This document shows, one piece after another, positions 9,853 through 19,137 of a DNA stretch of 64,000 nucleotides. How positions within the stretch are numbered: position 1 is the stretch's first letter; every line of letters starts with the position of its first letter. The notes below the pieces were generated by a model. The model did not search any database, was not told the origin of the DNA, and saw only the letters and a list, made by a program, of their open reading frames with translations. This stretch comes from Notospermus geniculatus (Eukaryota; Nemertea; Pilidiophora; Heteronemertea; Lineidae): assembly GCA_002633025.1 (NCBI GenBank), contig NMRB01000671.1:47549-111548 (forward strand), written 5' to 3'. Both the position numbers and the translations under genes were made by a program.

Positions 9853-11017
9853 TTGACAGAGGGAATATTTCTACTTTGTTTCCATTAGACAACCAAAGAG
9901 GGAATAGTTGACAGAGGGAATAGTTGACAGAGGGAATAGTTGACAGAGGGAATAGTTCACAGAGGGAATATTTGACAGAGGGAATATCTCACAGAGGGGT
10001 AATAAATGGGGTAATAAATGGCACAATGCTAATCAACATGAATCAATAAACTCAAGTTAAGTTGAATTTGAATTCGCATTTTGTTCCGATCGTGTATTCC
10101 CGCCAACTGGGCTGCTCCATTCTGGGGGTCAAGGGGGGAGGGGTTTACAGTGTGGTGTGTTCAGCACATGCATGCATAGGCCTACACCATGTGCACTTGT
10201 TCACTGACTTCAATTGGAAATCTACCGGTCTCCCCATAAACAATTGAGGAGGAAGTAAATTTACTCAGTTTAAGCAAAATCTTGAGGAACCGCAAATGCA
10301 GTTTCTCCAATAATGACAGGTCCTCGTAACCCCATATTTCAGACCCATACATAAGAATGGGTAAAACCATGTGGTCAAATAACTCAAAACAAGTGTCAAG
10401 TGAGAGATCAAGTTTCCGACAACTACGAGGTGCCGGAACAGCTGCACCACACAGCGTTACTCCTTGGTACTATGATTCTTTAAGTTACGTTTCGGTTTGT
10501 TGTGGCAGTGATCTTATGTCTAAAATTATCCAGCAAATAAGGTTGAAGAAGTGTACGTCTGTCTAATTTAGGCCAACATAAAGCATTAAATATACATAAT
10601 ATTTATAGGCCAGGTCCTACGCACAATACACGCACAATCCTGGCATTTTCATGTCGGCCACGAGGCCATGCTTTCACCCCCACACACCATAATGAAACGG
10701 CCCAATTGTGCTTCTTGTTGTGACTGTGTTTATTATTACCCTCTATGTAAAAGAACTATTCCCTCTGTGAATTATTCCCTCTGTGAACTATTCCCTCTGT
10801 CAACTATTCCCTCTGTCAAATATACCCTCTGTGAACTATTCCCTCTGTCAAATATTCCCTCTGTAAAATATTCCCTCTGTCAACTATTCCCTCTGTCAAC
10901 TATTCCCTCTGTGAAATATTCCCTCTGTCAACTATTCCCTCTGTCAAATATTCCCTCTGTGAACTATTCCCTCTTTGAATTATCGCGCTGAGATTTTGGC
11001 GGAAAATACCACCCATA
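9799..11017. mobile_element. Foldback element with AGAGGGAATAGTTGAC arrays inside integrase
   Basis: 1219 bp. Ends match in inverse: TATGGGCGGTATTTTCCGCC at the left, the same with one change at the right, then AAAATCTCAGCGCGATAATT. Inside each end lies a tandem array of AGAGGGAATAGTTGACAG-type words (9840-9996) or its complement (about 10738-10977). The direct repeat GTATAC is present at 9793-9798 and 11018-11023; it is a palindrome, so the duplication is 4 or 6 bp. Removing the element and one repeat leaves the integrase frame open. The core contains a LINE RT fragment. Confidence 0.9.
10182..10418 (-). pseudogene. LINE reverse-transcriptase C-terminal fragment
   Basis: On the minus strand the motifs LPILMYGSEIWGYEDL and VYGETGRFPI are characteristic of the thumb and C-terminal side of non-LTR retrotransposon RTs (MYGSEIWG block). 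The coding sequence can be followed upstream to about 10418 (CFELFDHMV) and stops near 10182. It is a small fragment with no catalytic residues, sitting in the core of the foldback element, so it was probably captured by it or fell into it. Confidence 0.8.
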
Positions 11018-11023
11018 GTATAC

Positions 11024-11722
11024 ATCTTCAAGCCACCTTCAAGCAGTGTAACATCAAACTCAAAGAAATTCAACGCATCTTGGTGTGGTCCATTCGCCAT
11101 GTTCGCTGTCAGTCAACAGCTTGATCGTTCTCATTACTTGTTGAGTGATATTGCTTCAGGGAAGATTCTTTCTCAGGTGTTCCACTACAATAGGTTAAAG
11201 CCTGCTTTCATACATGCTTCCTCTGAAAGGCGTAACATCACGCATCTTCAGAAATTGCGCGAAGTTTTGAATAAACCTGCGGAGAAGGCTGAGCCGCAGT
11301 CACATTGTACTCAGCAGTTCATCATCACAGATGAAAATGCGGTGCAACTTGATCAAGCTGATCAGGTTGGTTTGTGTCTAGCACAGGAAGAACCTGTGGA
11401 TCTATCTGAGTATGCTGCTTTTAACGTTCAAAACAATGCATTTGCAGCATTGGAGGAACTGTCTACAGACAGGCAGGAGCGTTTGTTAGCCGCTGTTGAA
11501 GCTGCTCCTCCTCCTGGGTCTACTCTCACGATCGGTAGAGCTAGATTCAGAGCAGGTCACTTAGAGGTGCTTTTGTCTTTGCCCCTCAAGAAGGGCACCT
11601 ACACATTTTGGTATCAGCCACATCTTGATTCGGACAGCTTGCCTTTGGTTAAGCATGTCCTCAGCTGTCCCAAGATCCAGTGCACAGGATCTCCACAGAA
11701 ATTGTTGAAACGTTTAGTTTGA
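11024..11722 (+). CDS. Gypsy A integrase C-terminal part and Pol tail
   Basis: Continues the integrase frame after the foldback element. The first residues resemble the SH3-like C-terminal DNA-binding domain (IFKPP, a Trp-Cys-Gly-Pro-Phe block, then HYLLSD and VFHYNRLKP). Beyond about 11230 is an unrecognised acidic tail ending at 11722. An in-frame ATG at 11099 is internal and not a real start. No chromodomain is recognisable. Confidence 0.8.
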   Translation: MFKPPSSSVTSNSKKFNASWCGPFAMFAVSQQLDRSHYLLSDIASGKILSQVFHYNRLKPAFIHASSERRNITHLQKLREVLNKPAEKAEPQSHCTQQFIITDENAVQLDQADQVGLCLAQEEPVDLSEYAAFNVQNNAFAALEELSTDRQERLLAAVEAAPPPGSTLTIGRARFRAGHLEVLLSLPLKKGTYTFWYQPHLDSDSLPLVKHVLSCPKIQCTGSPQKLLKRLV

Positions 11723-12704
11723 ACTTAAATCTTTATGATATGATGGGATTGGATTTTTCCCTCAAGTTGATGTGAATTAGTTGTGTACTGTAATGTACTG
11801 AATTAGTTGTGTAATGTAATGTACTGGTGTGATCGTTGGGGGTGAGCCGGTTTGCGGGATAGTTACTCGTAGTCGGTTAACTACTGGCGGTCACATCATA
11901 GGTTTATCTCGCAACTCGGGTTGCTATAGTTCAGTAAGGTGCATTGTTCCAGTTTTCGTGTGCTAGTTGTGGTACATGTGTTGTCACAAAGTACAGATTT
12001 GTGACCAATCGTTTCAACTAACTGCTCATCTACATGACGTTTTGATGTGAGTCTTCTGAGGTTTATTAGTAACCAGCTATCTTTATAGCTCTATGCCCTA
12101 TTGTCCAATCATTGTGTAGTTCTGGCGATACATTTTTATTGGACGTGAACGATAAACATGCACTACTACCAAAGAGTTGCCTATGATATTTGAAGAAATA
12201 TTACATTACAGTTTCTTGTCGCTTCTCATTCAAGCATTTGATACTGACTTTCATGCTACTGGGAGTAGCCCCTTGTTGTTATTTTGGAGAAAAGAAAAAC
12301 GATGCAAGTGAGCATTGTAATAGTCGATGTTTTGTTTCAGATGATTATTTGCTCTTCTTTAAGAGCTTGGGCGCGACTCTAGGTTGTGTTTTCTTTGGCA
12401 ATAGCTGTATGAATGACTGTATGAATAGCTGTAAAGTTAATTTTTTTCGAACCACTTCCTGTGGAATTCTATAGGTTTATATAGGCCACTTTTGTGAGAC
12501 GACGACTAGGCCCATATTTTGATGTTAGGCCTTAGTCACTGGGACAACCATTAGTTTAAGTCATTGGGACAAAAGAAAAAAAAAGCATTCATGTGTTAAG
12601 TAAAGAAGTTGTGATGTGTTAAAGAGAATATGTGTATGTGTATGTGCAAATGTTGATGTGTTAAAAAGAAAATGTTCCACATTTTTTTTCCCCAGAGAGA
12701 GGGA
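11723..12704 (+). other. Gypsy A 3' non-coding region with polypurine tract
   Basis: No frame here continues the polyprotein or shows family motifs. It ends with CAGAGAGAGGGA at 12693-12704, immediately before the 3' LTR, which is the expected polypurine tract priming plus-strand DNA synthesis. Confidence 0.75.
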
Positions 12705-12912
12705 TGTTGTATAGGGAACTCCGTGCAGTTCATAGGTGTAGCCCCCACGCAGGGACGGGAACCAGTTAGAGACCATGCTGGGGCGCCGTGCTAGGCACAT
12801 TCATGTCGTCGTCAGAGATGAGTTCTGTATTGATTCAGCAAGAAATAAACCTGACACGTATCTTCGTATATGATCGTTTGCGATGGTCTTTGATCATAGC
12901 ACAAACACAACA
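12705..12912 (+). repeat. 3' LTR of gypsy A
   Basis: 208 bp, TGTTG...CAACA, matching 3151-3356. Followed by CTAT, the target duplication, and then the tip of the host inverted-repeat element. Confidence 0.93.
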
Positions 12913-12962
12913 CTATACAGTAATGTGAGACTATCCTGCCGTTAGAGACCGCCACCAGTTAG

Positions 12963-13100
12963 GCTGAAACGGTTGTTGTCGTCCTGGGTAAACCTTAATG
13001 TTACCCACCACCAAGCTGGGTAATCCTTTTTCTTACCCACCATCTTCCTGGGTAAATTTAAGGTACGCAAATCTTACCCAGTTTGAAATTGGCGCCACGT
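12963..13100. mobile_element. Solo end of the CCTGGGTA palindrome-armed family (E5)
   Basis: Starts GCTGAAACGGTTGTTGTCGT and continues with CCTGGGTAAACC and TTACCCA palindromes, then CTTACCCAGTTTGAAATT as in the arms at 22780 and 52725. I find no matching right end in the next kilobase, so the copy is truncated. Confidence 0.75.
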
Positions 13101-13893
13101 AGATACCATTGCTGTGGATTCTGATCAATTCACACAATGTCCACAGATCCCGTGGTCCAAGTCGTGGTCTTGTGGTTACAAGAACTATGCCAGAATATCG
13201 GGATATGTAGCTTATGATACAAAACATTCTTGGGATAGGTCAGTGAGTATCCATCTCGCCCATATTCTTTGCACTGCCTCTCTGAACGCTCGAAGCGAGA
13301 AACACAATGGTGGGCGGGTTTGGTTGCGACAAAGCTGGGTGTGGTTAAAATGAGGCTAATGCATTATCCATTGAAAACAAGGCTCACTGTGACCAAAGTG
13401 GTTTAGAATTTTCGGTCCTCGCTCATTAGAAAAATATTTGGTGAAAAATGTGCCAAAACCTACCTGCTTGCTCCAAAATTGCTGAACACTTGAAATCGTA
13501 GAGTTGCACAAGAAATGATCATCGCTCAACATCTTGCACATCTGTTCCCCCGTATCATCATGGTATGTATTGTACTTTAAACAACTTCTAACAAAAAGAC
13601 AGTGAACGCCACAAAATATGTCAGACTTTTTGGGTACAACTCCTAATGAGCCATCAATTACAGCATCATAGACCAGCAGTCTGAATAATGCTGACGAAAG
13701 GTCTTGTCCTGTAATCATCACGCATTTGACTTATACAGACATGTGTGCAGCTCAGCGCCTTTTAGTTTTTAAAGTTTGGTATTTTTCAAACAATTTAGGC
13801 AGCTCTGATGTTGTGAAATTCCGCCTCCAGTATTTTTCGATGTGTGATATAATGTCCTGCGTTGGTGGCTGCACTCCTGAAGTAACTTGTTAA
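13101..13893. other. Unassigned non-coding sequence
   Basis: Short open frames here lack recognisable motifs. No RNA gene or repeat pair was found. Confidence 0.4.
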
Positions 13894-14351
13894 AGCGCCA
13901 CGCTATGCATCCAAAACTGAATTTCGTGACGCCGTCGTAGTGCATCTCATTTATGGTGACCTCGTTCATAGCATTATACACACGGTCGATGTACACCATT
14001 TACACACAGAGCTAATTCATGGTGGTGAGGTTGATCATGATCGTGTGTCAATACATGCTCGGCAAGACTGTTCAAATCTATCTTGCTGATCTATAAGCTA
14101 CCAATTAGGTATTGTTTGTGTTCTTACACACAAACTAATGAGTTGAAGCATGTGTACCTTACCTGATGAAGGGTTATTCACGCTATAACACCACGTTGAA
14201 CTTGTGAAGTGGTGAAGCTATGGCTGCCATTTTGTGTCAAGATATAGTATCAGTCCAGCATCGGTGTTATCACTGGCTATACACGGCTGGACAGGGGACC
14301 AGTCCTATCAAGGTGTGGAGGGAGAAAGAGTCACACGCATATAGTCGCGCT
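13894..14351. mobile_element. TTAA-flanked non-autonomous transposon, copy 1
   Basis: 458 bp with ends AGCGCCAC and CGCGCT, flanked on both sides by TTAA (13890-13893, 14352-14355). TTAA targets are used by piggyBac and Kolobok elements. Copies lie at 14444-14891 and, degraded, at about 49090-49450. Confidence 0.8.
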
Positions 14352-14443
14352 TTAAAGACTATAGACAGAATACCAGAATGTTTGATGTCATTGTAACTCT
14401 TTGACAGCACCGAGGGGAAGAAACATCTTCTGGTTGAAATTAA

Positions 14444-14891
14444 AGCGCCACACTATGCATCCAAAACTGAATTTCGTGACGCCGTCGTAGTGCATCTCAT
14501 TATGTTGACCTCGTTCATAGCTTCATACACACGGTCGATGTACACCATTTACACACAGAGCTAATTCATGGTGGTGAGGTTGATCACGATCTTGTGTCAA
14601 TGCAGGCTCGACAAGACTGTTGAAATCTACCAATCTGAATGATCTAAGTTACCATTAGGTTTTGAGACTGTTGCTACATATTTTAGAATGGGTTGAAGCA
14701 TGCTACCTTACCTGATGAAGGGTTACTCCATGATAGAACAGTGCGTTGAACTCAAGTGATGAGAAGTATGGCAGCCATTTTTGGTTTCGACAAAGTATCA
14801 GTCCACTGGCTATATACAGATTACAGGACAGGACGCCAGTCTTATCAAGGTGCGGAGGGATAAAGAGTCACCTAACGCATATAGTCGTGCT
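14444..14891. mobile_element. TTAA-flanked non-autonomous transposon, copy 2
   Basis: 448 bp, same orientation and family as 13894-14351, again flanked by TTAA (14440-14443, 14892-14895). The inner sequences differ by many substitutions and indels, so the two insertions are old or independent. Confidence 0.8.
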
Positions 14892-15194
14892 TTAAAACGT
14901 GCATATGAATTTCAGGTGTCTTAATGAACGCACTGGCTATTCGTACCGTCACGGTGCAAATAACGCCAAACCAGATCTTATTCACACCGTCGTAAACAGC
15001 CAATCAGAGAGCTTCATTCGAGGCATGCCAGATGAAGTTACCGGTATCATCTCGCACAATGCCGGATTTTTTTTCAATATTCTTGATGAAAACGTTAATT
15101 TACAACCACTACCAGGAAAAAAGTTTTATAGTCAATGCTTTTGGGCAAGGTAGGCCTACTAAAGTATCTAATGATTCCCCACAGTTCGCAGCAT

Positions 15195-15268
15195 GAGCCT
15201 CAGTGGCCGAGTGGTTTGCGTGGGTGGTGATCAAACCGAAGGCCGCGGGTTCGAGCCCCGTCATGACA
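15195..15268 (+). repeat. tRNA-like segment inside foldback element
   Basis: A-box-like TGGCCGAGTGGTTTGCG and B-box GGGTTCGAGCCCC with normal spacing, resembling a Leu/Ser-type tRNA. The acceptor strands pair poorly, so I call it a tRNA-derived SINE head or decayed tRNA. A T-rich stretch follows. Confidence 0.6.
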
Positions 15269-15634
15269 GTTCTTTTATTTTCGTTTAGTTCTTCTTTTCT
15301 TTTAGTTCTTCTTTCACCTCCTTATTCTTCATTTTCGTCGTTTTATCGATATCGTGATATCGATCCGTGTGACTGTCGGAAAAAGGGGAATTGCGTAATT
15401 CTTGAGCCAAATTTAAAAAAAGAATTAGGGCCTAGCCCTACTAGGCCTAGCCTAGGCCTATGAAAAATATTTTATCATCAGACAGCAGAGGCCAATACAA
15501 CATTTCATCATTAACTGTGAAAGATGGGATCACTGGACCCCACCAAAGGAAAAAAATTGCCTAGGCTAAAATATCATTTTAGATCTGCTGCCCACTTCGC
15601 ACTGTCCGAGTTACAGTGCAGAAATTATACATCA

Positions 15635-15900
15635 CCGTCACGGTACGAATAATCAGTCTCCACGCACTATTCCCACCGTGACGGTGTAAATAAGAGCTAT
15701 TCCTGCACTATTCACACCGTCACGGTACGAATAAGAACCGGCGGCGCACTATTCACACCGTCACGGTACGAATAAGAACCGGCGGCGCACTATTCACACC
15801 GTCACGGTACGAATAAGAACCGACGGCGCACTATTCACACCGTCACGGTACGAATAAGATCTGGTTTGGCGTTATTTGCACCGTCACGGTACGAATAGCC
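15635..15900. repeat. Array of ACCGTCACGGTACGAATAAG units
   Basis: Six to seven units of about 39 bp: CACACCGTCACGGTACGAAT followed by AAGAACCGGCGGCGCACTAT. It forms the right arm of the element at 14929-15906. Confidence 0.9.
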
Positions 15901-15915
15901 CCGGCCCTTAATGAA

Positions 15916-16649
15916 ATGGTTTAAAATGCTGTTAGTAGCAGGATGGTGAATTGCAATGGTGACAAGGAGTGAACTAGATATATGTGGATTGGCAGAATGT
16001 CAGATTTCAATAGTGACAAAAACAACAATACAGTCGTGTACATGTTGTAAAGATATAAAGGGAAAATAAAACACGATGATGAGCAGGTGGTAGTTGTCGC
16101 TATTTTGTCCACTTTGACTGAATGATACTTTAAATATCAAAATCATAGTCCCTATTTTTTATTTATCGACAGCACATCTCGACCACAGCTGAAACGTTGT
16201 ATCAATCACTCTGCGCGAATGAGCCAACGGTGCAGTGGGCGCAGAACGTCACCACTTCCATAGCCTTGAAGCCGATTTTTTCCTGAACATTTCAGCAAGT
16301 AGGCGCACACCTGAATTTTTTTATTTAGTCTTATGGCCGCGAGAGGAACCCTTTTTTGCCATTTGAAACACATTTTCAACGGTTGTTCAAAGCGCGCGAG
16401 GTTGGTTGTAGTCGGGGTGAGGTTTAATTCATGGATAGGGATAGGGTTATATGTATAAGTTAAGGTCAGAGCTAGAAAAAAAAGGTTAAGGTAAGGGCCA
16501 ACATTACAGCTGCCGACCTGCCTTGGGAGGTCAGTTGGCCGGAGTGTTTGCAAAGTAATCGTCTGGTCCTTAGGTCGACTCTTAGCTTGGATGTGTTTCC
16601 CCCCTTTTCCTGTCTTTTTTACCAAAAATGCTGTTAAGTACACGTACAT
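15916..16649. other. Unassigned non-coding sequence
   Basis: No coding motif, RNA gene or paired repeat recognised. Frames on the minus strand between 16206 and 16649 lack any family signature. Confidence 0.4.
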
Positions 16650-16878
16650 ACTCTACATTCCCACTTACCTGTCCCATTCCTGAACTTGGAAAAAAATGAC
16701 CAAATCCCGCTAGTTGAAGATATTGCATGCTGTCATTCTTTGCCAGACTCGGGAGTGGGACAGGTAAGTGGACAGGACATTACTGTTTCTGACCATACCC
16801 CCGCCCCATTATCTTCAACTTAGGATTTAGTCATTTTTTCCGAGTTCTGGAATGGGACAGGTAAGTGGGAGTTTAGAG
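16650..16878. mobile_element. Short inverted-repeat MITE
   Basis: Arms of about 65 bp: CCCACTTACCTGTCCCATTC at 16660 is inverted at 16850-16869, and AAATGACCAAATCC likewise inside. A third partial word, GGGACAGGTAAGTGG, lies in the loop at about 16757. Non-coding. Confidence 0.75.
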
Positions 16879-17147
16879 TACATTCATTTACAGAGTACAT
16901 GTATTTGTTAAAGGTTTAGGAAAAAATGATTTGGAGCCCGGAGAGGCACCTTCGCCCACCTCGATGCTTGTCAACTGTGTCAGCTCCAAAGCAAGGAAGT
17001 TTTCGTCGAAAGCAACATATCGTCGAGAATAACACACTTCTGCTTCACTCGATGAAAGTTGCTTGCTGACGAGAGGAATGAAGAATTACGGCACTGCGGA
17101 GGAGTTTGATCTAGCAGTAGACGACCCGGAAATATATTTTGACTATA

Positions 17148-17818
17148 ACCTAGTTACGACAACCTCGTCCCCAGGGGTATAGTTCGCTCAGACAACCTCG
17201 GACCACTCGCTCACTAACCCCTGGAATCACATTCTGAAATCTCCAGAATCTGCTGATTTCACGGAAATTGCCGAATGTTGTAATTAATATATATAGTCTC
17301 TTTTTTCCTTACTTACTAATTTAATCGAGTATAGATCGATGAAATTAACTACGTTCAACGTCGAAAACATAAAAGCATTGCTGAAATAGGCGCTGGTTTT
17401 TGTCTGAGTTTTAATTATTGTAGCCACCCGACTCGTGGCGCCGTCTGTGCAGTGTGGCGCGCATTATGCTACTGAGCTGTCAATGGTCAGCAGCTTGCCG
17501 GTCCGACAGAATGATAGTGTGATGCGTGCGATGTTCTAAGGTAGGTAGGCTCTACTAACTGAGGGGCCTATATAAGGCCCCTAGGCCTATAATTATTATT
17601 ATTATAATTATTATCTCATTTTCATTCATTGACACATCGCGCATTGCAACCCACGTGCATTATTTACTAATAATAGTCACGATTTTGTGACGTCACTGCC
17701 TCCTACTTCGGCCGACCAATCACAGGCCTGAATTCAGATATGAGACCAGGGGTTGGTAAGCGTCATCCCCGAGCCCAGCAGCGCACCAAGCCCTGGGTAC
17801 GAGGTTGCTAGTTACGAG
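17148..17818. mobile_element. Inverted-repeat element with CAACCTCGTCCCCAGGGG end
   Basis: The left end reads GTTACGACAACCTCGTCCCC; the reverse complement of 17785-17815 gives a similar end with CAACCTCGTACCCAGGG. An inverted relative of the left end lies at 63113-63178. No transposase; it contains an AT microsatellite near 17590-17612. Confidence 0.6.
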
Positions 17819-18114
17819 TCCCTGCTATCGGTTGGATTTTACTGATATGGTCGATCCTGTGTTTTGAAGTGGTTATCCTTAAGTTGTTATCGATTCTAGT
17901 GGTCGAACATGAAACCTCCAAAAACACACGAGCAAAATATAAAAGGATGTCCCTTTTAGACTATAATCGTGTACCAATGTAGCTCTGCCCTGTATATTTC
18001 ATTTGTTCATAATACCAAATGATTTGATTATCGGCACTCTTAATTATTTCAAACATAAATCCCTCAACCACATGAGCGAAAGTCTGAAAAAGGTATCAAA
18101 CAACTAGGCCTACA

Positions 18115-18548
18115 CTTCAATCCACATCCGGTTGGCGCGAGGTTTTCGGCCGATATCTCCGCAACGCCTGGGTCAAATTTGACAAAACACACGTCAATTG
18201 ACTTGTCTTTCTTGTCGACTCCCTTTCTGCTATCTTCATTTTTGTGTAAGGCCGACATAACGGATCCCTTTCTCAAAACCCATTTCATTTCACCACGAAG
18301 TTCAGTGCAGTTCACACATGCGCGATGCATTGCGTCATTTCAAAATGGCCGCCATTTAGGCCGTAAACACGAACTGTAATTGCTGAAAGAACTTTTTTAT
18401 GTCACGTTTTTAGGGAAAATGACAGTGATGATGCCTGTAGCGGCCAAAAAGACAAATCGATTGATGTATACGTAGTTTGTCAAATTTGACCCAGCCGTTG
18501 CGGAGATATCGGTCATAAACCTCGCGCCAATCGGATGTGGAATGAAGA
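18115..18548. mobile_element. Inverted-repeat element with CACATCCGGTTGGCGCGAGG end
   Basis: Arms of about 70 bp. 18118-18186 (CACATCCGGTTGGCGCGAGG, GATATCTCCGCAACG, GTCAAATTTGACAAA) is inverted at about 18475-18543 with a few changes. Loop about 290 bp, non-coding. Confidence 0.75.
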
Positions 18549-18917
18549 GTAGGTTATAATCGTATTAGCTGTGAATGTACCATGACGACATCACTGCAAA
18601 GAATGATTTGTCCACTGACATTACATTTTTCACGACTTATAATGCTAGTCACACATTGGGCCTCACATGCGTGTGTATAAAACCAAACAATTCACAAATG
18701 AACACGTCCGGTGTCATGATTTCACTTCAGATACGATAGGCTTACTGCCCCCCCCCCCCCCCGCGGCACATCTGAAAGCGACGATGAGTGTAGATGATCA
18801 AATTACCTCGTTCTCGTGGTAGAGGTGGAACCTGACCTCCCTAAACTCATGACGTGTAGTAGTTTGTTGATGGCTGCTGGCGTCCTGGGTAACGGGTAGA
18901 GGTACCGGGAGATGCCT
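18549..18917. other. Unassigned sequence with poly-C run
   Basis: A 15-base C run at 18748-18762. Nothing else recognisable. Confidence 0.4.
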
Positions 18918-19137
18918 TGGCCCATATTTTCAAAGCTGTTTTATCCGAAACGTGTTTTAACAAAAATCTGTTCTACCAAGAAGCATTTTAAAATCACATT
19001 TTGAAAAGTGCTTTAAGATAAAACGCTGTTCTTACTGAAACGTTGTTTCAGCCAGAGTTTTAAATGTTAAAATGTGTTTCAACATGGTTCTGGGAAAGAT
19101 GTATTGCGTAAACACCACTGTAAGTTACGTGTGGGGA

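Larger units (their letters stand above)
3151..12912 (+). mobile_element. Ty3/gypsy LTR retrotransposon A, complete but damaged
   Basis: Two LTRs begin TGTTGTATAG and end CACAACA. They flank gag with a zinc knuckle, an aspartic protease, reverse transcriptase, RNase H and integrase in the Ty3/gypsy order. A 4-bp target duplication CTAT (3147-3150 and 12913-12916) is confirmed by the empty form of the site in the inverted arm near 2229-2245. The LTRs differ by one substitution and two 1-bp indels over about 206 bp, so insertion is fairly recent. Damage includes frameshifts, an internal gag duplication with a MITE, and a 1.2 kb foldback element (9799-11017) inside the integrase frame. Confidence 0.93.
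14929..15906. mobile_element. Foldback element with ACCGTCACGGTACGAAT arrays and 9-bp TSD
   Basis: 978 bp flanked by CTTAATGAA at 14920-14928 and 15907-15915. The left arm GGCTATTCGTACCGTCACGG through ATCTTATTC is inverted at 15850-15898. The right side also has a tandem array (15635-15830) of CACACCGTCACGGTACGAAT separated by AAGAACCGGCGGCGCACT. The word ACCGTCACGGT is itself a palindrome. The core holds a tRNA-like segment at 15195-15268 and T-rich sequence. Nine-base duplications suggest a Mutator-like origin. Confidence 0.85.

Noticed and set aside
10668-10991. Open frame of repeated PLCELFP/PSVKY-like residues
   Set aside because: Direct translation of the tandem array in the foldback arm; period is that of the DNA repeat.
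15635-15900. Regular repeats with spacers, reminiscent of a CRISPR array
   Set aside because: Spacers are themselves near-identical, repeats are palindromic parts of an inverted arm, there are no cas genes, and the DNA is eukaryotic.
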